Made by a program: the position numbers and the translations under genes
Shown: positions 1 through 8,339 of the stretch, piece after piece
How the letters are laid out: each line of letters starts with the position of its first letter
Numbering within the stretch: the first letter of the stretch is position 1
Notes under the pieces: model-generated
Database searches by the model: none
What the model saw: only the letters and a program-made list of their open reading frames with translations
What the model was told of the DNA's origin: nothing
NCBI GenBank assembly: GCA_964579135.1
Contig: CAZOFD010000001.1
Span: 34,483 to 98,482, forward strand
DNA: 64,000 nucleotides
DNA from: CAG-390 sp964579135
GTDB lineage: Bacteria > Bacillota > Clostridia > Oscillospirales > CAG-272
Direction: 5' to 3'

Positions 1-2
1 CG

Positions 3-530
3 GGAATCGCCTCCGGCGCCGTAGCCATCGCCATCCCCGAGCTTCCGTTTGACGAAGACGCGGCGATAGAGCGAATATTAAAGGCAAAAGCCTCCAGCAA
101 AAGAAGTATGCTCGTTATCGTTTCCGAGGGAGTTTTCGCCCCCGACGGCACGCCTTACGGCGAGGTGCTTCGCAAACTTATCGAAGAAAAGACCGGTATC
201 GAAACCAAGTTCGCCCGTCTTGCGCACGTTGTGCGCGGCGGAGCACCGACGCTTCGCGACAGGCTCGCGGCAACGGAGATGGGCGCTTACGCCGTCGACT
301 TGCTCGTTGACGGAAAGAGCGACTGCATCGTTGCGGAGATCGACGGCAAGATAGTTAATTTCGAGATATCTTTCGCCCTCACGCTCGATAAGATGTACAA
401 AAACAAACTCAAAGACGGACAGCTTGACAAATTCACCCCCGAGCAGATAGACGAAATGCGCGCTGTCTGCGCACGTCGCGCAAGCGAGATCAAAAGGCTT
501 TACGACATTCACGTAGGTCTTTGCCAATAA
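3..530 (+). CDS. pfkA: 6-phosphofructokinase, C-terminal part (5' truncated by window edge)
   Basis: Glycolytic enzyme that phosphorylates fructose-6-phosphate to fructose-1,6-bisphosphate in the cytosol. The reading frame is open from base 3, so the gene begins outside the window. About 175 C-terminal residues are present. The start of the visible part (GIASGAVAIAIPE) matches the 'GIA.GAd.i.iPE' segment of PFK. It is followed by a beta strand (MLVIVSEGV), a 'GIETK' turn and the GHxxRGG-type substrate-binding segment, here HVVRGGAPT. The family fit is good, but the ATP or PPi preference cannot be read because the N-terminal half is missing. A strong hairpin terminator follows the stop codon directly. 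Confidence 0.82.
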   Translation, partial: GIASGAVAIAIPELPFDEDAAIERILKAKASSKRSMLVIVSEGVFAPDGTPYGEVLRKLIEEKTGIETKFARLAHVVRGGAPTLRDRLAATEMGAYAVDLLVDGKSDCIVAEIDGKIVNFEISFALTLDKMYKNKLKDGQLDKFTPEQIDEMRAVCARRASEIKRLYDIHVGLCQ

Positions 531-535
531 ACCGA

Positions 536-577
536 AACAACGGCTCCGCGGAGAGGTATCTCCGCGGAGCCGTTGTT
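536..577. terminator. Bidirectional intrinsic terminator between pfkA and tmcAL
   Basis: Perfect 19-bp inverted repeat (536-554 and 559-577) with a GGTA loop, between the convergent pfkA and tmcAL genes. The right arm runs into GTTATTT. The stem is long enough to end transcription from both sides. Confidence 0.85.
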
Positions 578-594
578 ATTTCGCTTATCGGCTG

Positions 595-1788
595 TCATGT
601 GTCGCCCGGCGCTCCGGCTCGGTCTGCCGGTGCCTCTCTCGCGTCCGCGGCAGCGGCGCTTTTTTCGTTTTCGATATAAGGCGACACCTCGCGAAACCTC
701 CCCGCTCCTCGCGGCACGGGCATAGCAAGAGTATAAATCGAATCCATATTTGCACAGAGCTCCGCTTGGCGACAAGCGGGGAGTCTGCTCGGCTTCGTTA
801 CGATATCTATCCCCCCGCCGCGCCGGCTCTCTGCAACAAATTCGCACCCTGCCTTGTCTGCGGCGATGAGCCTCACGTAAGTCGGGGCTGCGTCAAGATC
901 GCTTTGCAAAACGCCCGTAAGCCCGAAAAGAGCCGCACGGCGCAATCTTGCGTCCGTATACCTTTTCGTGGCGGCACGGCAAAAAAACTCGTCGAGCGTC
1001 GCGCCTTTCATCGCGCTTGCGTGCAATCTCCCGGCAACGCCGCCGCCGCACTCGGCATATTTCCCCGCCGACGCGGGATCGGCAAAACGCCAAAATCCGA
1101 TAAGCGCCGCGGATATCGCCTCGCCGCGTACCGGGCAATCGCCTGCGGATATCGCCTCGCGTATGCGGCGCGCCATCGGCAGCGGCACGCCGCACGCCTC
1201 TCCGCCCGCAAGCATTTCGCTTCGCACCGCTGTAGCCGAGGGGTACGCCGCGCCCGCAGCGACCGAAACGTCGTTATACCCCGCCCCCTCGCGCCGAACG
1301 AGCCACAGCGGCACGTCGCTGCCGTATCGTATCAGCGCCTTTTTATATTCCGCGGCGAGAATATCGTTCGGGGCAAGCTCCGCTCCGACGTCGGCGAAAT
1401 AATCCCTTGCGTTTCGCGGCAAAGCAGTACTCCTCGCGGCGCCGCGCCGTGCCGCGGCAAAAACGACGTCTTCGTCAGCCGACTCGGAGCCGCAAGCGAC
1501 GGCATCGACCCCGATGCGCAAAAGTATCCCGACCGCAGCCGAGGCGAAAAACTCCGCGCTTGCCATACACCATGGATACGGCAACTCGAAAACCGCGTTC
1601 GCCCCGCAATCCACTGCGGCTGCCGCGCGATAAAACGGCGGCAACACGGCAAGTTCGCCTCGCTGAACGGCGTTGCCGCTCATAAGGCAAATTATCCTTT
1701 CCGCGCCGCGGCGCCTTAACTCGCCGAGCATATATTCGTGACCGCAATGAAAAGGATTATATTCGCAAACGACACCGACCGTAAACAT
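595..1788 (-). CDS. tmcAL: tRNA(Met) cytidine acetate ligase (TmcAL/YlbM family)
   Basis: Nucleotidyltransferase-fold enzyme. In Bacillota it uses acetate and ATP to make N4-acetylcytidine at the wobble position of elongator tRNA-Met. The N-terminus (MFTVGVVCEYNPFHCGHEYM) carries the expected 'EYNPFHxGH' nucleotide-binding motif. The 397-residue length is normal for the family. Near the C-terminus is an 'xDSIYTLAMPV' segment like the one in YlbM proteins. The GAGGTGGAG ribosome binding site lies just upstream of the ATG. The gene converges on pfkA and is divergent from ackA. Family assignment is strong; activity is inferred from the family. Confidence 0.85.
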   Translation of the reverse strand: MFTVGVVCEYNPFHCGHEYMLGELRRRGAERIICLMSGNAVQRGELAVLPPFYRAAAAVDCGANAVFELPYPWCMASAEFFASAAVGILLRIGVDAVACGSESADEDVVFAAARRGAARSTALPRNARDYFADVGAELAPNDILAAEYKKALIRYGSDVPLWLVRREGAGYNDVSVAAGAAYPSATAVRSEMLAGGEACGVPLPMARRIREAISAGDCPVRGEAISAALIGFWRFADPASAGKYAECGGGVAGRLHASAMKGATLDEFFCRAATKRYTDARLRRAALFGLTGVLQSDLDAAPTYVRLIAADKAGCEFVAESRRGGGIDIVTKPSRLPACRQAELCANMDSIYTLAMPVPRGAGRFREVSPYIENEKSAAAADAREAPADRAGAPGDT

Positions 1789-1825
1789 CGCTCCACCTCA
1801 TTTTTTCGTATTTTTGCGATTTTTA

Positions 1826-1854
1826 TTGCAAAAGAGTTTTTTGTGTTGTATAAT
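1826..1854 (+). promoter_or_regulatory. Sigma-A promoter of ackA
   Basis: -35 TTGCAA (1826-1831), 17-bp spacer, -10 TATAAT (1849-1854). It lies 40 bp upstream of the ackA start. Confidence 0.75.
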
Positions 1855-1894
1855 AACCGATGTACAGTATGTAAAACATCGGAGGAAAATACAA

Positions 1895-3127
1895 ATGAAA
1901 ATTCTTGTCGTCAACGCGGGCTCGAGTTCTCTGAAATATCAGCTTTTCGACACCGCGGATTACAGCGTTCGGGCAAAAGGCATTTGCGAAAGGATCGGCG
2001 AGAGCGTCGGCGTGCTCGACCACAAAAACCTTATAAAAGGCACTCGCACGAAAAAAGATCTCCCTATTCCCACGCACACGGAAGCCGTTAAGATAGTTAT
2101 CGACGCACTTACCGACACGGATATCGGCGTTATCTCCGATATGTCCGAGATAGAAGCCGTAGGTCACCGTATCGTGCACGGAGGATTTTATTTTTCGGAA
2201 TCTATGCTCCTTACGTCCGAAGTCCTCGAAAAGCTCAAGCTCTGCTATGATTTCGCGCCCCTGCACACCGGTGCGCACCTGCAAGGTATAGACGGATGCC
2301 TCGCCGTTATGCCCGGCGTTCCGCAAGTGCTCGTTTTCGACACGGCTTTCCACCAGACTATGGCTCCCGAGGCATACACCTACGGTCTCTCGTACGATAT
2401 GTACGAAAAATATCATATTCGCCGTTACGGCGCACACGGCACCTCGCACCGCTACGTAGCCGGCGAAATGATAAAGATACTCGGCGGCAAAGCCGAGGGC
2501 ACCAAGATAGTCACCTGCCACATCGGCAACGGTTCGTCCATCTCGGCTGTTAAAGACGGTCGCGTTCTCGATACCTCGATGGGCTTTACTCCCCTTGCAG
2601 GCGTTATTATGGGCACACGCTGCGGAGATATCGACCCCGCGATAGTCCCCTATATTATGCAAAAGGAAAATATGACCCCTGACGAAGTTGCCGCATATAT
2701 GAACAAAAAGTGCGGATATATCGGATTGACAAACGGCTTTTCCTCCGATTCGCGCGACCTCGAAACGGCGATAGCAAACGGTCCTTCCGACCCGAACTAC
2801 AAAAACGCGGATCTTGCCGTTAACGTGCTCAAGCACCAGATCAAAAAATACATCGGCGGATACGCGGCTGTTATGAACGGGCTTGACGCCGTGGTATTTA
2901 CCGCGGGGCTCGGCGAAAACAACCCCCGTCTGCGCAAGATCATATGCCAAGATATGGAATACTTCGGCATAAAGATCAACGACGAAGTCAACGACAAAAC
3001 CTTGCGTCAGGGCAATATAGTCAAGATCTCCTCCGACGACTCGAAAGTCGCGGTATACGTTATCCCCACCGACGAGGAACTCGTAATCTGCCGCGATACC
3101 GAAACGATAGTTTCTTCGCAACGATAA
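1895..3127 (+). CDS. ackA: Acetate kinase
   Basis: Interconverts acetyl phosphate plus ADP with acetate plus ATP, the usual ATP-yielding step of acetate fermentation. The ATG at 1895 was chosen because GGAGG (1881-1885) precedes it and it gives the canonical N-terminus MKILVVNAGSSSLKYQLF. An in-frame upstream start at 1814 would lie within the promoter. The protein has 410 residues, close to the usual ~400. Visible signatures include FDTAFHQTM, GAHGTSHRYV (catalytic and phosphate-binding His/Arg region), HIGNGSS, MGTRCGDIDP and FTAGLGENN. The gene is monocistronic, with its own promoter and terminator; pta is not in the window. Confidence 0.97.
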   Translation: MKILVVNAGSSSLKYQLFDTADYSVRAKGICERIGESVGVLDHKNLIKGTRTKKDLPIPTHTEAVKIVIDALTDTDIGVISDMSEIEAVGHRIVHGGFYFSESMLLTSEVLEKLKLCYDFAPLHTGAHLQGIDGCLAVMPGVPQVLVFDTAFHQTMAPEAYTYGLSYDMYEKYHIRRYGAHGTSHRYVAGEMIKILGGKAEGTKIVTCHIGNGSSISAVKDGRVLDTSMGFTPLAGVIMGTRCGDIDPAIVPYIMQKENMTPDEVAAYMNKKCGYIGLTNGFSSDSRDLETAIANGPSDPNYKNADLAVNVLKHQIKKYIGGYAAVMNGLDAVVFTAGLGENNPRLRKIICQDMEYFGIKINDEVNDKTLRQGNIVKISSDDSKVAVYVIPTDEELVICRDTETIVSSQR

Positions 3128-3140
3128 TCAAAAAACACCG

Positions 3141-3177
3141 ACGGGCGATATCCGCAAGGATATCGCCCGTTTATTTT
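3141..3177. terminator. Terminator after ackA
   Basis: 13-bp perfect stem (3141-3153 and 3158-3170) with a GCAA tetraloop, followed by TTATTTT. A run of A residues on the other side gives a U-tract for the convergent minus-strand gene as well. Confidence 0.88.
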
Positions 3178-3245
3178 ACCATAATACCGAACTTACGGCA
3201 AGATTTTTCCGCAAAAAATCCGTCGCATAGGCAAACTCGCCACCA

Positions 3246-4304
3246 TCACTCGGCATCTTCCGCGCATAAGGCGAGCAGACGTGAGGCAAATTCGCGGGTA
3301 AACTTTTCTTTACGCTTGAAATCCATAGCGGCGGAGTATATCTTTTCGAGTTCGAAATGCGCCTGCGACATCTGCGCAAACGACGTTACGGCACATCTTT
3401 CGGCAGCATCCGCGGCTTTTTCGATCTCTCGCAAGCGCGAAGAACGGTTTGCAAGACCTTTCGCATCGATAAAAGCCGCCGTATCGACGCGCATTACGGG
3501 CTCACGCGACGCGCGTTCGCCCTCGACGGCAGCGACGTTTCCGTCCGTTATCGCCCTTATATGCTCCGGCACGACGGCGTCGGGCGCGTAGCGCACCCGC
3601 CCCTCGAGTGCGCGGCAAAGCGCATCGAAAAAGAAGTGCTCGGTGCCGCACCGCGTACCGTCCTCAACGAAAATAAGTTGCATCGCCTGCTCGGCGAAAG
3701 TATCGAATTCGACCTTGCCCCGCATTCCCACCGCGTTCAGCGGAGACCTTATCCCGCGCGTCGGGGCAAAAAGCCTTGCCGCCCTTTCGGCGCGAGCCGC
3801 AACCCCCGCGAGATCCGTAATGGGGCGCAACAGCGCGGCGCCGGCGCGGCGAAGCGCCCCCGCCGCAGCCAAACACGAATATCCCTCGGCGGCGGCTCGC
3901 GTTTTACTTTGAGCAAGAGAAATTATCTTTTCTCCGTTTGACGCAAGCATATCGCTGTCCCAAAAAGCACCGAGATCGATAAGTTCGTCAACGGCACCGG
4001 GGCACGTTGCCTCCGCCGAATGGGGCGAGGTGCCGTCTATCATCGACACCGTTTTTCCGCCCTCGAAGGACAAAAATATTCCGTCGAGCGATTGCGGGTC
4101 GGAGGAACAGTAATAATATTCGACCCGTGCGCCACCGCTTTCGGCTTCAAGCGCAATATCCCCCATAAAGCGCGACTTCCCCGTCCCCGGTCCGCCCTTT
4201 ATCACGTAGCGGCGGCGCGAGCGCGGAAACGCGGAAAAATCGTCGAAATAATTTACGAATCCGTCGGCGCTGTTGGAAGCGCAAAAATATCTTTTTTTCG
4301 GCAT
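3246..4304 (-). CDS. P-loop ATPase, PRK06851-like
   Basis: Cytosolic P-loop protein resembling the clostridial PRK06851 family, whose function is unknown. The start at 4304 (MPKKRYFCASNSADGF) follows GGGAGGGG; an upstream in-frame ATG at 4355 lacks such a site. Walker A is GGPGTGKS near residue 37, preceded by 'RRYVIK'. Family-like segments follow: YYYCSSDPQSLDG, then SMIDGTSPHSAEATCPGA. Related proteins, as I recall them, have two P-loop halves. Here the second half keeps the layout but its loop reads DGTRCGTE and lacks the Lys, so it is probably inactive. It is flanked by ackA and the spoIIIA operon. A role in sporulation is possible but not shown. Confidence 0.7.
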   Translation of the reverse strand: MPKKRYFCASNSADGFVNYFDDFSAFPRSRRRYVIKGGPGTGKSRFMGDIALEAESGGARVEYYYCSSDPQSLDGIFLSFEGGKTVSMIDGTSPHSAEATCPGAVDELIDLGAFWDSDMLASNGEKIISLAQSKTRAAAEGYSCLAAAGALRRAGAALLRPITDLAGVAARAERAARLFAPTRGIRSPLNAVGMRGKVEFDTFAEQAMQLIFVEDGTRCGTEHFFFDALCRALEGRVRYAPDAVVPEHIRAITDGNVAAVEGERASREPVMRVDTAAFIDAKGLANRSSRLREIEKAADAAERCAVTSFAQMSQAHFELEKIYSAAMDFKRKEKFTREFASRLLALCAEDAE

Positions 4305-4400
4305 AATCCCCTCCCTTCCCCTCGCACTCCTTTGCGTTCTCACTTCCCCTCTCACGCGTCACGTGGCGCGGCGCGAAAAGCGGCGCTCGGGAGATGAGAC

Positions 4401-4940
4401 TCATTTTTCGATTATAACGACCTTATCCGGGCGAAGTCCCGTTTGCTCGTAGACTATGGTATTGATTTGCGCTATCTGCCCGGCGTTCAGCCCATCTTCC
4501 CCCGCGTCGACGACAACGTTAACGCTATCCGTGCCTATAACGGCAACGCATCTTGCGAATCCTTTTGCCATCACGAGCGTTTCGATATTAGCCTCGTTCT
4601 CCATATCCTTGGCGATGCGGCTGATGTCGGCAAGCGCCGCAGCACGCGAAGAATCGTCGGCGGAAACGTCGTCCACAACGTTTTGCAAGACCTCGATGGC
4701 CTCGTCGCGCGCACGTTGACGGCTGAGCTGCGTAGCGGTAAAATAGGTCTCTCCCGCGTCGCGCAATTCTTCGCCGCCGTCGCCCGACGCCGCCACGTCA
4801 TCGTTTTTACCCGAAAAATAAATAACGTTTGCCGTTACCGTTACGAGTGCCAAAAACACCGCGCATATTATCACGAGATTACGTTTGCCGAGTTTTTTAA
4901 AAAACTCCTTTACGGCTTCGGTCTGCTTTTCAAATTTCAT
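4401..4940 (-). CDS. spoIIIAH: Stage III sporulation protein AH
   Basis: Mother-cell partner of SpoIIQ and a ring-forming component of the channel linking mother cell and forespore. The start at 4940 (MKFEKQTEAVKEFFKK) follows a GGAGGAC site. The 179-residue protein has a short cytoplasmic N-terminus, one membrane helix (residues ~20-40, NLVIICAVFLALVTVTANVI) and an extracytoplasmic part. That part has an acidic linker, a 'TATQLSRQRARDEAI' helix and the C-terminal ring-building fold ending in GLRPDKVVII. It is the last gene of the spoIIIA operon, 62 bp after spoIIIAG. Confidence 0.92.
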   Translation of the reverse strand: MKFEKQTEAVKEFFKKLGKRNLVIICAVFLALVTVTANVIYFSGKNDDVAASGDGGEELRDAGETYFTATQLSRQRARDEAIEVLQNVVDDVSADDSSRAAALADISRIAKDMENEANIETLVMAKGFARCVAVIGTDSVNVVVDAGEDGLNAGQIAQINTIVYEQTGLRPDKVVIIEK

Positions 4941-5002
4941 ATCCGTCCTCCGAAAAGTTTTGATTTTGTTATATGATATTTGCCGCGCTCGCCGAATATT
5001 CG

Positions 5003-5491
5003 CTATGCCGCCGAAGAAATGTAAATTTTGTTCGTCGGCACGCCGAAAGTCGACGATATAAGCGCTGTAAGTTCCGCGCGAACGGCAAGGCTCTCCGCTC
5101 CGCTGCACACGATACCTATCCCCGCTATCTTCGGCGGATCGGTACGCACGGCGGTAAGCCTTGCCGCCGTACCGCTGCCGACGGTCACGTATTCTTCGAC
5201 CCGCTCGCCGTTTTTTTCGGCAACGTCCGCCGCGTATATCTGCTCGAATCCGCCCGAAAACGTTACCGCAACGCGAACGTCCGCAACGCCGGCAACTCCC
5301 ATACACAGATCGCGAGCCTTAGCCTCGAGATACGCGCCGTACGCTTCGAGCTCGACCTGCGTGCTATCCGTCGACTTTTCTTCGTCGTCCGAAGCGTTGC
5401 CGCGCAGCATCAATACCACTCCGAGCAAAGCCAACAGCAAAAGGGCGATCACCCTGACGGGCACTTTTTCAAACAACGATTTTACGTTCAT
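5003..5491 (-). CDS. spoIIIAG: Stage III sporulation protein AG
   Basis: Ring-building component of the SpoIIIA-SpoIIQ feeding channel, anchored in the mother-cell membrane. The 162-residue protein has one membrane helix near residues 12-30 (PVRVIALLLLALLGVVLML). After a charged linker comes the conserved 'LEAYGAYLEAKARDLC' helix and the beta-rich ring domain: VADVRVAVTFSGG, then IAGIGIVCSGAES, then the FGVPTNKIYI terminus typical of SpoIIIAG. A GGAAAG site precedes the start. Gene order and motifs together make this secure. Confidence 0.93.
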   Translation of the reverse strand: MNVKSLFEKVPVRVIALLLLALLGVVLMLRGNASDDEEKSTDSTQVELEAYGAYLEAKARDLCMGVAGVADVRVAVTFSGGFEQIYAADVAEKNGERVEEYVTVGSGTAARLTAVRTDPPKIAGIGIVCSGAESLAVRAELTALISSTFGVPTNKIYISSAA

Positions 5492-5527
5492 CTTTCCGTC
5501 CTCTCCGTCAAACGATTCGTTTTTCTG

Positions 5528-6010
5528 TCATTCGTATATTATCGCACATTCGCACCCCGCCGCCTCCGCAACGTATTCGCGCAGACTTTGCGGCGGCACG
5601 GCTCGCGCCGCGCCGCTGAGATAAACGTTTACAGCGGCGACCGCCGCCCCGTTCTCACCGACGTTTACGCGCACAACGGCTCTCACTCCGTTTGCGTCGA
5701 CCCCGAACTTCTCGCATATCGAACTTTGCAAGGCTTGCGCCACGCGCTGCTCGCTCTCTGCCTCGAGCCTGTCGTACAAAGCGCCGAGATCCGCCGTCGC
5801 GGAAGAAGCGTCGCCGCCGAACGGCGCATCGAGCGTCGAGCGAATACCCGATATAACGTCCGTAAGCGGCGAAAGCACGCAAACGGCAAGCGCTATCGAC
5901 AGCAATCCGCCGAGATATTTTTTAACCCGCACGTTCGGCACAAGGCTTTGCGCCAGTGCCGACATAATCGACGTTATGCTTACTCCGACTATAAACTCAC
6001 CGATCCTCAT
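5528..6010 (-). CDS. spoIIIAF: Stage III sporulation protein AF
   Basis: Membrane component of the SpoIIIA complex. The ATG at 6010 (MRIGEFIVGVSITSIM) gives the short hydrophobic N-terminus usual for SpoIIIAF. An in-frame ATG at 6037 would add nine residues and also lacks a clear ribosome binding site, so the start is uncertain. Two membrane helices lie in the first ~60 residues (second: YLGGLLSIALAVCVLSPL). A cytoplasmic helical linker and a C-terminal ring-building-like domain ('VRAVVRVNVGENG', 'CECAIIYE') follow. Its sequence is weakly conserved; assignment leans on gene order. Confidence 0.88.
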   Translation of the reverse strand: MRIGEFIVGVSITSIMSALAQSLVPNVRVKKYLGGLLSIALAVCVLSPLTDVISGIRSTLDAPFGGDASSATADLGALYDRLEAESEQRVAQALQSSICEKFGVDANGVRAVVRVNVGENGAAVAAVNVYLSGAARAVPPQSLREYVAEAAGCECAIIYE

Positions 6011-6040
6011 TTTTCTACCACACGTATCGAATAGCATATT

Positions 6041-7180
6041 TTACGCCGCAGCGACAGCGGAAAGCGCGAATATCGTCAGCACAAGAACGAAAAGCACGCC
6101 GCAAAGTGCCACCGCAGCCGTCAGGTAGCCGCATAGAGACGCGCACTCGCGAATAAATCGTGCCTCACCGCGACGACCGAGCATATCTCCCACGGCGGCT
6201 GCCGAAGAAAAAGCCAAACGCGAAAGCAACAGCTCCGCAAGCACGGGGATAACGGCAAGCAACAACACGCATATCCCCGAAGCACCGACCGCCGAGCGCA
6301 AAAAACGCACCCCCTGCGCAACGGTGCGCAAAGCATCGCCGACGGTTGCGCCGACAATGGGTATCGCACTGCCCGAAATATACTTGACGGTCTTTGTCCC
6401 CACCGTGTCTTTCGCCGAAGACAGCGCGTTTTGCGCACTTAACGAAGCGGCAAGCAAAGTCCCCGAAAGTCCGAGAACGAACGTTAATATCCTTTTCGAC
6501 ACGTCGCCCACACCGCTCATCGCGCCCTCGTGCCCGACTATCAGATCGGAAAAAGCGGCGGCAAGGCAAACGCAAACGCACGGCGTTATAACCGACGACG
6601 TCAATATTTCCGTCAGATCGAGCATAAAGACCGTCGTGGCATTGTTTACGGCGGCAACGTTAACGTTGCCGCCCGCGACGTAAAGGCAGCTCATCACCGG
6701 CAAGCACGCGCTCATTACGGCTGTCAGCTCCGAAAAATACACTCGCAAAACTTTTATCTTCTCGTAAAAAAGTCCGAGCGACGAAACGGCAAGCGCAAAT
6801 CTTGCCGCGGTCGCTGCGGCTTTGGCGGCGGGCGCATCGCCGGGGCAAACGGCAGAAACGAGCGCCGATATCGCAATCAACACGCAAAGAGCGGCAAATA
6901 TACGTGCAGCCGAGCCAAAGCGGTCGCCTATCGCGGCAATCACGCTCCTCGCCAAATACCTTACCGACAGCCCCTCTCCCGCCGCCTCGGCAACGCTGTC
7001 CGCATCATCCGAAAAAAGCCCGTTCGGCATAAGAGCGGCGCTGCCATCCGTAAGAGCCGAGCCGAGAGCACCGTACTCCGGCGGCAGAGTCTCCGCAGCC
7101 GAAGCGGCGAGCACCGCACCGCAAGCGACGACCGTTAACAAAATATTCAGCAAAGCCATCCGTTTGAGCGTACGCCTCAT
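6041..7180 (-). CDS. spoIIIAE: Stage III sporulation protein AE
   Basis: Polytopic membrane protein, proposed as the transport-like core of the SpoIIIA complex. It is 379 residues long, close to the family length. An N-terminal signal-like helix (LNILLTVVACGAVLAASAA) is followed by an extracytoplasmic stretch and about seven membrane helices. Family-like segments include AVNNATTVFMLDLTEIL, and YISGSAIPIVGATVGDAL just before the last helices. The start overlaps the end of spoIIIAD by 4 bp, implying translational coupling. Confidence 0.93.
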   Translation of the reverse strand: MRRTLKRMALLNILLTVVACGAVLAASAAETLPPEYGALGSALTDGSAALMPNGLFSDDADSVAEAAGEGLSVRYLARSVIAAIGDRFGSAARIFAALCVLIAISALVSAVCPGDAPAAKAAATAARFALAVSSLGLFYEKIKVLRVYFSELTAVMSACLPVMSCLYVAGGNVNVAAVNNATTVFMLDLTEILTSSVITPCVCVCLAAAFSDLIVGHEGAMSGVGDVSKRILTFVLGLSGTLLAASLSAQNALSSAKDTVGTKTVKYISGSAIPIVGATVGDALRTVAQGVRFLRSAVGASGICVLLLAVIPVLAELLLSRLAFSSAAAVGDMLGRRGEARFIRECASLCGYLTAAVALCGVLFVLVLTIFALSAVAAA

Positions 7181-7587
7181 CCGACTCCCGCCTCCCCGAC
7201 GAGCCGTTCCACGGCGTCAATCGCCTGAGATATGAGCGGTAAGGACAAAACGGTTATCTCCGCGCAGCCGACAAGTTCGAGCGCCTCGGCAATCCGAGAC
7301 GCTCCGAGCTCCGTACAAAACGCGGAACCCGCGTGCGTCAGCCACGCCGTCGCAAAAGCCTTAAACACCAGTTTTATCGCCTCCTCGGATAACGGCGACG
7401 CCTCCATAAGCTCCGAAATATATACGACGGCGGGGCGACAAACTGCGAGCGCACACGTCCCGAGCACCAGCATCGCCGCCAGCCTTACCGGGATATCGAA
7501 GCCGCGGTGAAGCTCGCGAACCGCGACGGCACACACGGCTGCAAGCACCGCCGCGCCGCACGCCTTTAAAACAGCGACGGTCTCCAC
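7177..7587 (-). CDS. spoIIIAD: Stage III sporulation protein AD
   Basis: Small integral membrane subunit of the SpoIIIA complex, 136 residues with about four hydrophobic segments. The family-typical ending reads ALELVGCAEITVLSLPLI followed by a short polar tail. It starts 3 bp after spoIIIAC and overlaps spoIIIAE by an ATGA junction. Confidence 0.92.
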   Translation of the reverse strand: METVAVLKACGAAVLAAVCAVAVRELHRGFDIPVRLAAMLVLGTCALAVCRPAVVYISELMEASPLSEEAIKLVFKAFATAWLTHAGSAFCTELGASRIAEALELVGCAEITVLSLPLISQAIDAVERLVGEAGVG

Positions 7588-7590
7588 CGC

Positions 7591-7785
7591 TTAAAAATCA
7601 AACAGCGAACGCACGCTGTTAAAGAGCTTGGCTATCTCTCCGACAAGAAGCATCATAACCGCAAGTATCCCCGCCACCGTTACGAGCGTCGATTGCTCGT
7701 CCCGACCGCTTTTCGAAAGAATTTGCGTTGCTACGGCGACAAGTATCCCGACGCCGACTACCTTAAAAAGAACCGTTATATCCAT
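7591..7785 (-). CDS. spoIIIAC: Stage III sporulation protein AC
   Basis: Two-helix membrane subunit of the SpoIIIA complex. The ATG at 7785 was preferred over an in-frame GTG at 7806 because it gives MDITVLFKVVGVGIL, the usual SpoIIIAC N-terminus, and a 64-residue protein, and because AGAGGA precedes it. Two hydrophobic segments flank a polar loop (SKSGRDEQ), and the protein ends in VRSLFDF. Confidence 0.9.
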   Translation of the reverse strand: MDITVLFKVVGVGILVAVATQILSKSGRDEQSTLVTVAGILAVMMLLVGEIAKLFNSVRSLFDF

Positions 7786-7847
7786 TTTCCTCTGCCAAAC
7801 TTTCACTCGTCACAACCTGTCCGCCCGAAAGTTGTTTTTTGCGCTTT

Positions 7848-8339
7848 TCAGATCAAAAATATTATAATACCGCCTGCCGCGCAAAGCCCGATTACCGCCG
7901 CGGTCCTGCGCCGCTGCGGTAACTCGCGACGCAAACTCTCGCTTATCCGCATAAGCGCTTCGATACATTCGTCGCAGTTTTTAAGTTCGTCGTCGCGAAA
8001 CGAAGATCCGAAGCGCGAGGCAAAATCGTCTATCTCCGCACAGCCGTCGCGATAATGCGACGTACGCACGGCAGCGGCAAAAGAGTCGACGTCTTTGACG
8101 CTCGCAATCGCATCCATCGGGCAACCGATCAAGCAATTCTCGAGGATTTTATCGTCTGCCCGCCCTACGATCTCCGCCGAAGTGGCGAGATATCGCTCGA
8201 GCTGCAAACGAACGAAGCGCAAAAAATCGAGCAAAGCGTCGACTCGCACGAGCCTCTCTCCGTCGCGCAAACGCGCGAGTAACGCCCCGCCGGTTACGGC
8301 GAAAAACAAGGCAAGCGCCCCCACGATCTTACTTGTCAC
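7848..8339 (-). CDS. spoIIIAB: Stage III sporulation protein AB
   Basis: Component of the SpoIIIA complex with a GspF-like helical domain. The GTG at 8339 was chosen because AAGGAGAT lies 8 bp upstream and the resulting protein (MTSKIVGALALFFAVTGG) starts with the single N-terminal membrane helix typical of the family. It is 163 residues long and overlaps the end of spoIIIAA by 11 bp. Downstream features are an amphipathic helical domain and a C-terminal hydrophobic helix (AAVIGLCAAGGIIIFLI). Confidence 0.9.
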   Translation of the reverse strand: MTSKIVGALALFFAVTGGALLARLRDGERLVRVDALLDFLRFVRLQLERYLATSAEIVGRADDKILENCLIGCPMDAIASVKDVDSFAAAVRTSHYRDGCAEIDDFASRFGSSFRDDELKNCDECIEALMRISESLRRELPQRRRTAAVIGLCAAGGIIIFLI

